Positions 1-10,116 of a stretch of DNA of 34,439 nt are shown here, piece after piece. Position numbers and translations under genes: made by a program. This DNA is from Scenedesmus sp. ARA3 (lineage: Eukaryota > Chlorophyta > Chlorophyceae > Sphaeropleales > Scenedesmaceae), in the NCBI GenBank assembly GCA_004335835.1, contig RWJK01000018.1:1-34439 (forward strand), given 5' to 3'. Below the pieces are notes generated by a model that saw nothing but the letters and a program-made list of their open reading frames with translations, did not search any database and had not been told where the DNA came from. Each line of letters opens with the position of its first letter. Positions within the stretch are counted from its first letter, which is position 1.

Positions 1-3000
1 CAGCGGTACTCCGCCTCGTCGGTGTTGATGTCGATGGTGTTGGGGCAGTAGCTGCAAGGGGGAGGCAGTGAAAGACCAGCAGAAACACAGTGGGGCATAG
101 CTTAGAAGGGCGGCACATGGGTGCAGCTGGCTTCTCGCGCCTCAGATCGGCACAAGACTGCCTGCATCCGCGGGTGCTGGGGTTTGGAACGAGTGCCCCT
201 TGGCATCAGCAGCGACACGTAATGGCCAACAGCCAGCTGCACAAAGCAACCCACACAGCACGTGCAAGCAGTGTCTGCAGCAGCGTTCAGCAATGACAGC
301 AAGCCGCAAACACTGCTTCACTTGGCGGGGTCCGCCAGCAGCGGGAAGGACTTCTGTGTGGGGCTGTAGTGCAGCAAACAGACACTACGCGTTCCTAAGC
401 AAAACTGTTACCCGCACTCATCACAACTGCCTTGCTGCATTGTTACTCACTTGGCGGGGTCTGCCAGCAGTGGAGAGGGCTCCTGCGTGGGGCTGTAGCG
501 CAGCAAAGATACACTACGCTTTCTGAGCACAGCTGCCTTGTCACTTTACTACTCACTTGGCGGGGTCTGCCAGCAGGGGGAAGGGCTCCTGCGTGGGGCT
601 GTAGTGCAGCAAATCGACAAACAACCTCGATAATTACAGCCGCCTTGTTGCATTGTTACTCACTTGGCGGGATCGGCCAGCAACGGGAAGGGCTCCTGCA
701 TGGGGCTGTAGTGCAGCACGCCAACATGCAGCCTCACTGATTATAGCTGTCTGTGCTGCGTTACAACTCACTTGACGGGGTCGGCCAGCAGCGGGAAGGG
801 CTCCTGTGCAGGGCTTCAGTGCAGCAAACAGACAATACGCTTTCCTGAGCACAGTGTCTTTTACCCGATCATTCTGGTGAACCAGGCGCATGCTAACAAA
901 CACTCACTTGGCTGGGTCTGCGAGCAGCGGGAAGGGCTCCTGCGTGGGGCTGTAATGCAGCACGCCCACATGCAGCGGGATGCGCGTGCGCAGCCCTGTG
1001 GGGCTGGCAGGCTGCTGCAGCTGGCCCTCCACAGGCATGCTCAGGCTGCGGTCCAGTGAGGGCTTTTTGGTGGCAGCGGGAAGTTGTTGGGGGTGGGGCG
1101 GCGCGCCGCCTGCGCTGCTGCTGCTGGTGGTGCTGCCGTCGGCGCCGGTGGACGACAGGCGCGGGTGCCACTGCAGGCAGCGGGTGGAAATAACAACGGC
1201 AGCAACAACCTTGGTTTGTTGATGACCGCTTGATTTTACGGAAGAGCAAGTTGTTTGAAGAACGAAGTGCACTTGCATTGCAGCGCACGAGAGCGCGCAG
1301 GTCTGCATGGCTGCGCACACCGCTGTTTGGGCCAACACGCATACATGTGCCAGCACAAAAACCAAGACACAGCTAGGCCCCGCCATTTCCCGCACCTGCT
1401 GCTGCTGCTGCGAGGCTGCGCTGGCCGCCGCGCTTCTTCCAGAAGGCAAACGTGGGATCACGTGCGCACCCGCAAAACAAAAGTTAACCTCTCCGCACCA
1501 CGCACCTGCTGCTGCTGTGAGGCCGCGCTGGCCGCTGCGCACATCACCAACAGGCAGATCACAGGCAGATCACATGCATCGTGGCTCATGATGATGCATG
1601 TGCTCGCGTGCATACCCACAAAACACAGAAATCCCTCTCTGCCGCACCTGCTGCTGTTGCGAGGCCGCGCTCGCCGCCGCGCGCTGCTGCGCCTGCTGCT
1701 GCGCCTGGCAGCCCACCGCCACAAACTTCTCCACCCACGACACGCGGTCGCTCATGTCGCGGATGGCGGGGCCGCGCACCTCGCCGCCTGCAAATGGGGC
1801 GCCCATGGAGAAGCGCTCCACAAAGCGCGCCCGCACCTGCAATCATCAGAAAAATCAATGATTCAAACGTCGCATACACGTCTCACAATAAAAGCCTGCA
1901 CAGGCACAAGTAGCGCGCAGAGGGTGAGCGTCTGAGCAGAGTTTGAGCACTGAAGCAGCAGTTGGGGGCAGCACCTCACCACCCGCGAATGGGGCGCCCA
2001 TGGAGAAGCGCTCCACAAAGCGCGCCCGCACCTGCATGCATGGGCAGTGTGTGGCAGAGTTTGAGTTGTGAGAAGTACGTGGCTATAGCAGCAGCAGTGT
2101 GTTGCAGCACGGCTGGCGTGTTACAGCACAGTTTTGCTGCAGAGGTGTGTCCTGCACAGCCACAATCGCTGCACCAGAAAGCAGGAGACCTGAAAGATTA
2201 CTGAGAGTCACGAACAGTGCTCCTGCACCACACCACACCATATCAGCTGGCAGGTGTCCCATCCGCGCCCCAACTAAAAACTCCACCTTTGTCGAGGCGC
2301 TCTCATGCAGCACCCTGCTGTTCTGCCGCGACACAGCGCCCTCGCCGTCTGCTGCGTTGGCTGCTGCCGCCCTTGCATGGCCTGCTGCCACGCTGCTTGC
2401 TGTGGGCACGTGCATTGGGTGCACCTTGAGGAATGCGCCCACCGCGCCCAAAAAGCCCTCATGGCGCAAAAATAGTGCAGACATCTCACCCTGCATGCGG
2501 CAGAAATGGCATTTCAGCCCGTGTGACAGCAGACGAGGTGTGGCTGCAGGCAGGCAGTTTGTAAGAGTGCGTGCATGCACTTTGAGGAAAGCGCCGACTG
2601 TGCCCAAGAAGCCCTCATGCCTCAGGAACAGAGCTGACATCGCACCCTGCGTGTCACCAACAACACAACAGAGCAATTGTGATGCTGAGTTGATACGATC
2701 AGCATGACTTCCTACATCAAACATGCTGCAGAGCAGAGCGTAGGCGTGGTGACTTGAAAGTTCTTGAGCACAGCGCTGTGCTAGCACAGCACCGTCATAA
2801 TAAGGGAACCGCAGCTGCCCATGACCAGCCAGCCCCAGCTGCATCATGAAGAAAATACGAAGAGACAGGGAAGTTCAATCTGAAGTGCACCTGTGACCAG
2901 AACTTGATCGCGAAGCTGATGGTCTCCATGGTGTAGGGGTGGCCGCGGATGAAGAAGCCACCAAAAAACACACGCTTCAGGTCGTAGCGCTTGGCGTGCA

Positions 3001-3494
3001 TGTAGGCCAGCTGCCCGATGTTGTACGCCACCATGCGGCACAGACTCATGGCCACGTCTGCAAGCAAAAACGCCAGCAGCAGCACGCCGCACAGGAGAGT
3101 TGCTGTAACAACTACACAAGCATCTGACCCCGCTCAGCTTGAAGGATGCCTGGGCCATCCCGTGTTTTTTGATCATGCCAGCTGCATCATGCGTGCTGGA
3201 GATCCGCGCGCCAACAGAAGGGCAGTACAAGCAGGGCTTGGGCCATCCCTTGAGAACTCCTGACACTCCAACCCCAAGTCCCCACACGCCAGCCCACCTG
3301 CGGGGTTGTAGTCTGCCAGCTCCTGCTCCTGGCCCACCACCTTGCTTGCTGGAGCCTCGTTCAACCCTCCCCAACCCTCAACCCTCACTACCCCCAGAAC
3401 ACACCTGCAGGGTTGTAGTCGGCCCACCACCTTGCCTGCTACAGCCTGGCAGCCCTGCCTAAACCCTCCCTGGACCCCCAACCCCCAAGCCCCC

Positions 3495-3554
<60 letters not shown>

Positions 3555-6500
3555 TAAGCGCACCTGCTGGGTTGTAGTCGGCCAGCTCCTGCTCCTGCCC
3601 CACCACCTTGCCGAAGCTGCTGGCAATGGTGGAGGCGCTGAGGCCGATGCTGCTGTAGTCGCGCCCGCCATAGATGTCACCCACCAGCATGTCCACCTGC
3701 ACAAGTCACCAGTCAGGTCATTGTTACAAAGCAAGAGTGCTGGCAGGGTCTTGGCGGCAGTCTTGCACAGTCACCCCCACCGTGCAAATCATTCGTCCAG
3801 CAGCCAGACCTGCTGTCCTACCGGCAAGATCTGCTCAGCCTGCAGGCGAGTGCTGCTCTCCTGCAAGCACGACATGCTTTTCTACAAACAAGCAAAATAT
3901 GCTGTCCATTTAGCAAGACCTGCTTTCCTGCAAGCCAACCAGCCGCTCACATTGGCGTGATTTCCATGCATGCTCAACGCATACCGAACCCCCCTAGCCT
4001 TGACTGCTCACTGCATACCGTTGCCCCAACTCACGTTGGCGTTGTTGCCCTGCATGCTCAGCTCCAGCATTTCGTCAAAGTCGCGCCGCCCTGTCAGCAG
4101 CCGGCACAGCCCCCAGAAGGTGCCGCCGCCCACGCTGCTGCCGCTCACGCGCGTGTGCTGGCCCTCGCCTGGCCCATCCACGCGGATGATGGACACGCCG
4201 CTGCCGATGTTGACCAGCAGGTAGGGGAATAGCTCCGCATCAACAGCTGTGGGGGATAGAAAACAACAGCACATGCAGTATGGCACGAAAACAATGCTTA
4301 GCCGAGCTGCTACCCTATGCTTGATCATGCGGCAAAGGTGAATGCCACAGGTAGTCCTTGCCGTCGTCGGCAGTTGCAGTGGCAGTGAACCGCATGTAGG
4401 GGAACAGCTCAGCATTGACATTTAGAGTGAAAGGTTGCAAGCAAAGTGCAGGCAGCACAAAACACCGGGGGTGATCAGATACCTGTTGCTGTACTCAAAA
4501 AATAACTGCAGCTGAGTTACATAAGCACCCTAATCGCTGTTAGAGGTTCCAGCTGCGCATAGTCCGGCTCATGTGCCGCAAGATTTCTGCCCCTGCTGTC
4601 ACGCACTACTCGGCTGCGTTCAACATTGAACACAAAATTCATTCCCGCCTTAATCTGCTTCACGCCTGCAGCCCTGCATGTGCCCACTATGCCACTGCAC
4701 CCCCGCCCCCGCGCCACTCACAGGAGCAGGGCACGAACTGCGCCTGGCCCGCCTCAAAGGCGAAGGCCTCGTGCGTGATGGTGCGCAGCAGGAAGTTGCA
4801 GCCGCCCACGGCACAGCCGATCTCGTCCTCACGCTCCAGCACCAGGCCCAGCCGCTGCCGGAACACGTCTGCAGCATTAGATTGCGCGAGCGGCAGCATT
4901 TACCAACATTGGGTGGGCGATTGTCACAATCAAGCCAAGGCAGCATAACCGCCGTCCTCACGCTCCAGCACCAGGCCCAGCCGCTGCCGGAACACGTCTG
5001 CGGATGCAACAAAGAAAAGGGAAGAGATGGCACAGGGTGATGTGGGGTGACACTAAGGTTCGATCTCGTCCTCGCGCTCCAGCAGCAGGCCCAGCCGCTG
5101 CCGGAACACGTCTGCAGGGGCAATGACACAACGACGGCTGCTGTGTTGACACCAGTTGCGCATGGAACGCGCTTACGGCAGACTTGGCAGGCATCTGTCA
5201 ATGCTGAAACATGCACAACGGCACACAGAGACAAGAAAGAGGAGTGTACTGGCGGCATCCACAGTCGTGCAGCCACCCGCACAACCCCGAAATCCTGCAG
5301 CAACGCACGACGACACACACACACACAAAACACACAAAAGCACCCGCAGCCAGCTTTTGCACGCGCGACATCCGACAGCAAGCATCAGTGCGCGTGCCAC
5401 CGCGTTAAATGCCGCTCGCACCTGCGGAGCATGTATGGCATGCAGCAAGTAACACCTTGTCCCGCAGAACCCCACCCACCGAGCTGCGGCACGTGGCTTT
5501 GACGCGCACCTCCCTGCTGCTGCCGCCGCGCAGCGTGCTGCGTAGATCGGATGAAACACTGCTCACAGCAGCATTGATACATGCAGCACGCACCAGTGCG
5601 CCAACCCGCAGGCAGCGCGACACGCGCATTAGCACAGCATGATGCATACAAAATTCCATCAGTTTGCCCTGGTGCAGCCCAGCACGCACCTGCAAAGCGC
5701 ACCGCGCCGCCTCCCGTGGCCTTGACGCGCACCTCCCTGCTGCTGCCGTCCCTCAGCGTGCAGCGGTGCAGGCCCTTGGCCTGGATGAAGTCCAGGCAGT
5801 CGTCGATGCGCGCGGTCTCAAACTTGACAAAGTGCATGCGGCCTGCGGGAACAGATGCAGACAAAGCGGACACACACAATCGATTGGATGCCGGCGGTAC
5901 TTTCAGTTGCGCGCGGTCTCAAACTTGACAAAGTGCATGCGGGGGTGCAGGGAATGAAAGCAAGCAGGTCTGAGCTGTGCAACTTGGCGCTGTGGTTCTT
6001 TGAGAAACGCGCAGCCTCAGACATGACAAACTTTGTCACTGGGTGATGCGGCCTGTGCCGGCAGGAACAGGCACAACCCGCGAAAATTTGTGTGGCGCGC
6101 GACTCTGAAACTGACGAAGTGGATGCCGCGTAGGCGCAGACACAGACAAAGCGGATGCGCGCGGTAATCGAGCGGCGAAAGGTCATTGACTTGACACAGT
6201 GCATGCGGCCGGCGCGCAGACACAAACCAAAAGCTTGCGCGCGGTGGTCGTAGTGGCAAGCGATCTCAAACTTGCCAAAGTATTTAATAAAGTGCATGCC
6301 GCTAGCAGGGGAGGAATTGGACAAAGAGGACACACAAAGTGGTTGTTAGTTGCGCGCGGTTTTAGAAACGAAACAGTGCATACGGCCTGCGCGGAGACAA
6401 ACCAGAAACATGTGCGTGGTTATGAGTTGCGCGAGTCACGAACTTGACACAGTGCATGCCGCGGGTAATAGCGCAAATGCATGCGCGTGATTGTATGAGT

Positions 6501-8565
6501 TGCGCGGGGTGACAATGTGACAAAGAGATGCCGCATGCGCGCGGACACAGTCAAAGGCATTCTCGCGGTTGCATTGGCGTGCAGGCTCGAACGTGACAAA
6601 GTGCATTCAGCCTGCGCGCAGATACAACCAAATGCATGCGCGCGTTTGGTTGAGTGGCGCACACATGTCAATTTCACACAGTGCATGCCGCCTGCGTGAT
6701 AAAACACAACTAATTGATACGCGCAGTTGCTTCAGTTGTGCGCAACCTTCAACTCCACATCGTGCATGCCGCTTGCGCGCAGGCACACAAACAACGGATG
6801 CGCGCAGTCTTAAACTTGGCAGGGTGCATGTGAGTGCGGTCTCAGACTTGACAAAGACAGGTGCAGCAACACACAAGATCGATGCACGTTGTTTCAGTGG
6901 AGTGCGGTCTCAGACTTGACAAAGTGTGCGCGGCCTACAGGGCACAAAACAAACACTACAGATGCGCGCGGTTACTTGGGATTCAGCGGTTGCAGACTTG
7001 ACACAGTGATGCAGCCTGGTCAGGCAATGGAGCGCATGCGTGGCCTGAACATCCCGGGTTTGCAGGCAGTTCCCGCATGCCAGGAACCTGAGCTTGCAGA
7101 TAAGTGCGCTGCTGTTCCTGCTGCTACTGCCGCTGCTGCCGCTGCTGCTGCTGCAACACACGTCAGCCTGCGCCACAGGTCACGCACCGCCTTTGTGGCC
7201 ATGCCCTGAACGCTGCCCCCACCACAACCAAGACACACGCGGCCGTTGCTGCTGCTCTGCAACACAGAGGCTCCCTCCCCCACCCCACCCCATACGCACC
7301 GCCTTTATGATGGTGCCCGTGCCCCGGCCGCTGCCCTCCAGCACTGCTGCCCGCCAGCCCCGCCGCCTCCGCGCTGTCTGCTGCATCTGGGCTGAAATAC
7401 ACCAGCTTGATGAGCGAGCCGCCAATGTCCAATGCGATGTGGCGCACATAGGACGCCTCCTGGTGAGGCAGCACGATGCTAGGGGCACCGCGGGGAGCTG
7501 CTGCGGCAGCGCAAACAATAAAGGCTTTGGTTGGTGATGAGGCAGTAACAGTGCAGCGCGCATGCGGCAAGGGAGTGTTCTGGGTAAGAGTGGTGGACAC
7601 AGGAACAGCAGCAACGACTGCTGTGGCACGCTGCATGCGCCAGCTGTGCGCTAAGATGTGGCAAGGACTGTAGGCCACACTGTTAAGCGGGTGGCTGCTC
7701 ATACAGCAGCACTGCATGATGATGCATTGTATGATGATGGTGCATTTGCTGCTGACACCGTGCCGTGGTACGAGGGCTCAGCAGCCAATGATTGCTCAAT
7801 TTTTCTGCGCAACAACCTTGGCGCACTGCTGCTGACAGCAGTGGGTAGCTGCCCAAGACATTGCTGATGACACCAGCAACAACGACGCGGGCCTGACAGT
7901 TGCTGCCAACTGCTGAAGCCTGTTGTGTGCAGCTGCATGTTGTTGCTGCTGGTTCACGCTGAGCATATGGGCTGCTGTGTGGAGGCCACGGGTATGCCTG
8001 AGTATGCGCAGCAGGTGAAGAGCTGCTTGCAGCAGCCACTGGATACAAGCAACCGTTGCAGGAGACACACACCCTGCGGCTGGCGCTTGTTGAATGGCAT
8101 GCAACAGAGCAGGCATGTCAGCAGCATTGCTATAACGTCCTTGCTGCGGTATCTGGAGAGCTACGTAGGAATGTAGTTCGTGTTGCTGCCTCAGCTGCAG
8201 TGTTGCTGCTTTTAGGGTTGCAGGACTACAGCATCCCGCTAGCTGGTGTTGCTGCAGAGAGCTTGCTGCCATGGCTGTGTAAAGCAGTGAAGAACACACA
8301 CTGCAGAGCACATTGACTGCTGTCACCAAATGTGTGCTTCCTGCAAGCATGCTGCTGCCCAAAAATATGCATATGCCCTTGCTGCTGCTGCTGCTGCCAG
8401 CAAGGCCGCACCTGGCTCTCCAGGATAACTGCTGTCCCTGATGGACGCGCCAGTGAGGTTCAGGGCTGTCGTGCTGGGCCTCGTAATCAGTTCCTGTTCC
8501 AATTCTTCATCCTGTTCCGTGCCCTCACGGCCTTCTGACGCTTCTGTGTCCCGCCTGTTTGGCAT
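1..8565 (-). CDS. PANK2: Bifunctional type II pantothenate kinase / DUF89-type phosphatase (PANK2-like), 3' part outside window
   Basis: Makes 4'-phosphopantothenate, the first committed step of CoA synthesis. In plants this kinase is fused to a C-terminal metal-dependent phosphatase, and the same join appears here. Exons on the minus strand: 8565-8412, 7500-7300, 5842-5690, 4868-4722, 4246-4035, 3696-3564, 3057-2891, 2490-2425 (or its twin 2646-2581), 1836-1648, 1170-908 and 51-1 (continues off the edge). All junction phases agree. Seen: HIALDIGGSLIKLVYFS (ATP-binding start), GGRMHFVKFET, NIGSGVSIIRVDG, VSGSSVGGGTFWGL, GDIYGG, GLSASTIASSFGK, FFGGFFIRGHPYTMETISFA, LFLRHEGFLGAVGAF, ERFSMGAPFAGG, then the linker and GVLHYSPTQEPFPLLADPA/YCPNTIDI that open the phosphatase part. 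The N-terminus is acidic and matches the layout of plant PANK2. An in-frame ATG at 8598 is an alternative start. The introns are full of copies of exon edges. Confidence 0.92.
317..830 (-). repeat. Five tandem copies of the 3' edge of PANK exon 10
   Basis: Approximate copies at 317-375, 444-507, 550-611, 657-726 and 765-830, all inside the intron after exon 1170-908 and in the same orientation. Each reproduces roughly the last 55-65 bases of that exon, coding for a variant of LHYSPTQEPFPLLADPAK, plus the donor. Four of the five keep a GTGAGT donor; the leftmost has GTGAAG. Four of the five keep the reading frame open; the copy at 765-830 has a stop. Sequence between copies is mostly unrelated, apart from a few shared words. 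Confidence 0.93.
1385..1545 (-). repeat. Two copies of the 3' edge of PANK exon 9
   Basis: Copies at about 1385-1440 and 1497-1545 repeat the Ala/Ser/Gln-rich end of exon 1836-1648, whose own edge lies at about 1642-1685. The donor (GTGCGG, GTGCGT) is kept. Part of the likeness is simple CAG repeat, but the flanking GCCTCGCAGC-type sequence and the donor are shared as well. Confidence 0.8.
1971..2035 (-). repeat. Copy of the 5' edge of PANK exon 9 with its acceptor
   Basis: About 60 bases lying upstream (in transcript sense) of exon 1836-1648 repeat its first 60 bases and the preceding TGCAG acceptor. The translation repeats VRARFVERFSMGAPFAGGEV and then diverges. The coding part is nearly identical, so the copy looks recent. 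Confidence 0.92.
2425..2646 (-). repeat. Duplicated complete 66-bp PANK exon (2425-2490 and 2581-2646)
   Basis: Both copies are exactly 66 bases (22 codons), open, and bounded by a CAG acceptor and a GTGCAC/GTGCAT donor. They encode GEMSALFLRHEGFLGAVGAFLK and GAMSALFLRHEGFLGTVGAFLK. The distal copy (2425-2490) agrees better with the kinase family (GEM, GAVGAF). Both fit phase 0, so including either or both keeps the frame. This is the only place in the gene where a whole internal exon, rather than an edge, is doubled. Confidence 0.92.
3293..3440 (-). repeat. Two copies of the 3' edge of PANK exon 6
   Basis: Copies at 3293-3352 and 3399-3440 repeat the end of exon 3696-3564 (GQEQELADYNPAG) with the GCAG/GTG donor region. 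The second is shortened internally. Both lie downstream of the exon in the same intron. Confidence 0.9.
3495..3554. repeat. AAGC tetranucleotide microsatellite
   Basis: About 14 uninterrupted AAGC units. The run abuts the donor of PANK exon 6, starting about five bases into the intron. Confidence 0.97.
4388..4420 (-). repeat. Copy of the 5' edge of PANK exon 5
   Basis: The sequence resembles the first ~30 bases of exon 4246-4035 (VDAELFPYLL, here ending in Met) and lies in the intron just upstream of it. Only a short stretch is conserved. Confidence 0.75.
4953..5116 (-). repeat. Two copies of the 5' edge of PANK exon 4
   Basis: Copies at 4953-5001 and 5061-5116 repeat the acceptor and first ~45 bases of exon 4868-4722 (DVFRQRLGLVLERED, with Leu-Leu for Val-Leu in one). 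Both lie upstream of the exon in transcript sense. The GCAG acceptor is kept in both. Confidence 0.92.
5488..5545 (-). repeat. Copy of the inner part of PANK exon 3
   Basis: Repeats the segment coding for STLRGGSSREVRVKAT (the exon at 5842-5690 has CTLRDGSSREVRVKAT) in the following intron. The Gly-rich end and the donor are replaced by unrelated sequence. Confidence 0.85.
5905..7020 (-). repeat. About 15-unit tandem array derived from the 5' edge of PANK exon 3
   Basis: Units of roughly 70-80 bases recur near 5910, 6010, 6100, 6180, 6260, 6360, 6430, 6505, 6585, 6655, 6740, 6800, 6840, 6905 and 6990. On the plus strand each shows a GCGCGCGGT-like word, then CTCAAACTTGACAAAGTGCA, then TGCGGCCTGCGC. 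That is the reverse complement of the acceptor and first ~35 bases of exon 5842-5690 (GGRMHFVKFETAR). The core is best kept, and many units still read as CGCAGGC followed by GCATGCACT on the minus strand. The array fills most of intron 2. Confidence 0.9.
7180..7215 (-). repeat. Copy of the 3' edge of PANK exon 2
   Basis: Repeats the end of exon 7500-7300 (GGGCAYGGSCACAAAGGCG then the GTGCGT donor) about 100 bases downstream in the intron, with six bases missing. Confidence 0.8.
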
Positions 8566-8598
8566 GCTGCTGCTGTTGTTGCTAAGGCCAGTACACAC

Positions 8599-9471
8599 GG
8601 CCTGGATTGCCTTGTCGCATGCAGCAGCTCTTGTTTGGTGTTATCAGGTTTAGTCAAAGTTATGCGAGATGGAGAACATCATGTTTCGGGGCCGAGTGAG
8701 AAGTCGGTTGCCTAGTCTGGCGTAAGGGAGGCCCTCAAGAGGCAATCTCGTAGCGGTACTAAATCGCCAAAATGCATTGCAACAAGGATCTCAATCACTT
8801 GTTGGTGTTCGTGTCGCTCGGGGACCTGGCCTCAGGCCCTAGTGTCACTCTCGACTGCATCCAACGCCAGCCAGCCTTGATAGAAGCAAGGCCGCTCATC
8901 ACTTGTTTGGTTATGTTCATCAAGACTTTCGATGCCTGTCGATTGTAAGAAGAGTCGCCCATCAAAGTGTACTGCTGAAACCCTTGCTGCTTGCAGCTTG
9001 CTGCAGGTAGTATTTCGCTTGGTTTGCAGCTGCCTGCGGCCCGCAGCACCAAGACCTCCCCTTCAAGCAGCAGCAACACAGACACGCTTGCACTGCTCCA
9101 CGCCCACGGCAAACCATCTCTGAACACTGCTGCAGTGTGACTAAAACACTGGGCAGCAGGCCGTCTGCCGGCGTGCCCTACAGCAGCAGAAGCAGCAGCT
9201 GCAGGAATGGCAGGTCAACCCAGTCAACGCCAATAGCATCGGAGGCAGGCCGTTCCAGCAGCAGAGCAGCAGCTGCTGCTTCAGGCCCGCTGCAGCAGCT
9301 GAGGAGGCAGTGGCAGCATGGCAAACGTCTCTTTTGGTCCTGCAACATATGTTGCCAGGTATGGCTACACGCAGCAGGATTAGCAGGCGCTGCTTTGTGC
9401 TGTAGCAGCCTGCAGCTGCGGCAGCACGCACAGATGTATGTTGGTTTGAGCATGACACAGCACCGAGTGCT

Positions 9472-9513
<42 letters not shown>

Positions 9514-9815
9514 GTTTGGAGTTATCTAAGCACAGCATTGCTGCCATGAATCCTTGTAACCCTAAGAATCATCCAGAGCAGTGCGCAAACAGTTTGAATC
9601 AGCAGAAACCATCAAGACAGGCAGGCACACCGTCGTGCCCGCCCGCCTGCACCTCCCATGGCAAACTCTTGCAACGCAGCGCCTGCCCAGCTGCTTCGCG
9701 GTACTTAATCCCCACATGCGGAAAAAGCAAAAGAATAAACCTGCAGTGTTGCGCTGCCATGAGCTGGGCTGTGCCATATGATTGCCTTATATGCTCATAG
9801 CTATCCTTCTGCAAC
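8599..9815. other. Divergent intergenic region between PANK and MED18
   Basis: No exon recognised. It should hold the promoters of both genes and probably the missing first exon of MED18. It contains many CAG/CTG words and a CAG microsatellite. Open frames here are low-complexity and unsupported. Confidence 0.5.
9470..9511. repeat. CAG trinucleotide microsatellite
   Basis: About 13-14 CAG units in a row, in the non-coding region upstream of MED18. Confidence 0.97.
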
Positions 9816-9885
9816 ATGCACAGGTGTGAGGGCATCGTGTCGCCTGCTGACCATGACGCGCTGGTGGCGCTGCTCAGGGGCATGT
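9812..9885 (+). repeat. Copy of the 5' edge of MED18 exon 9948-10065
   Basis: About 70 bases repeat the acceptor and start of the exon (MHRCEGIVSPADHDALVALLRGMC here, RCAGIVSPADHDALVALLKGMC in the exon) and then diverge. It opens with an in-frame ATG at 9816, so it could be a real alternative first exon. Confidence 0.9.
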
Positions 9886-10085
9886 GCCACACGCCATCCA
9901 ACGTGCATATGTGCTCATGCATTGAAGTCTGCGTGTGCTGCATGCAGGTGTGCGGGCATCGTGTCCCCCGCTGACCATGACGCGCTGGTGGCGCTGCTCA
10001 AGGGCATGTGCAGCAGGCGCAACGTGTACGACGAGAACGAGTACGGCATGAGCGCACCACTGCAGGTGGGCGGCAGAGGGTAGGG

Positions 10086-10116
<31 letters not shown>

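Noticed and set aside
904..1542. Long open frame counted as one gene
   Set aside because: Only 908-1170 fits the PANK protein; the rest is intron that stays open because of GC- and CAG-rich composition.
5905..7020. CRISPR-like or satellite array
   Set aside because: Units match the acceptor edge of the neighbouring exon, are uneven in length and diverged, and the DNA is eukaryotic; no cas genes or uniform repeats.
9137..9529. 130-codon frame upstream of MED18
   Set aside because: Low-complexity Ser/Gln/Arg sequence driven by CAG repeats; no family match.
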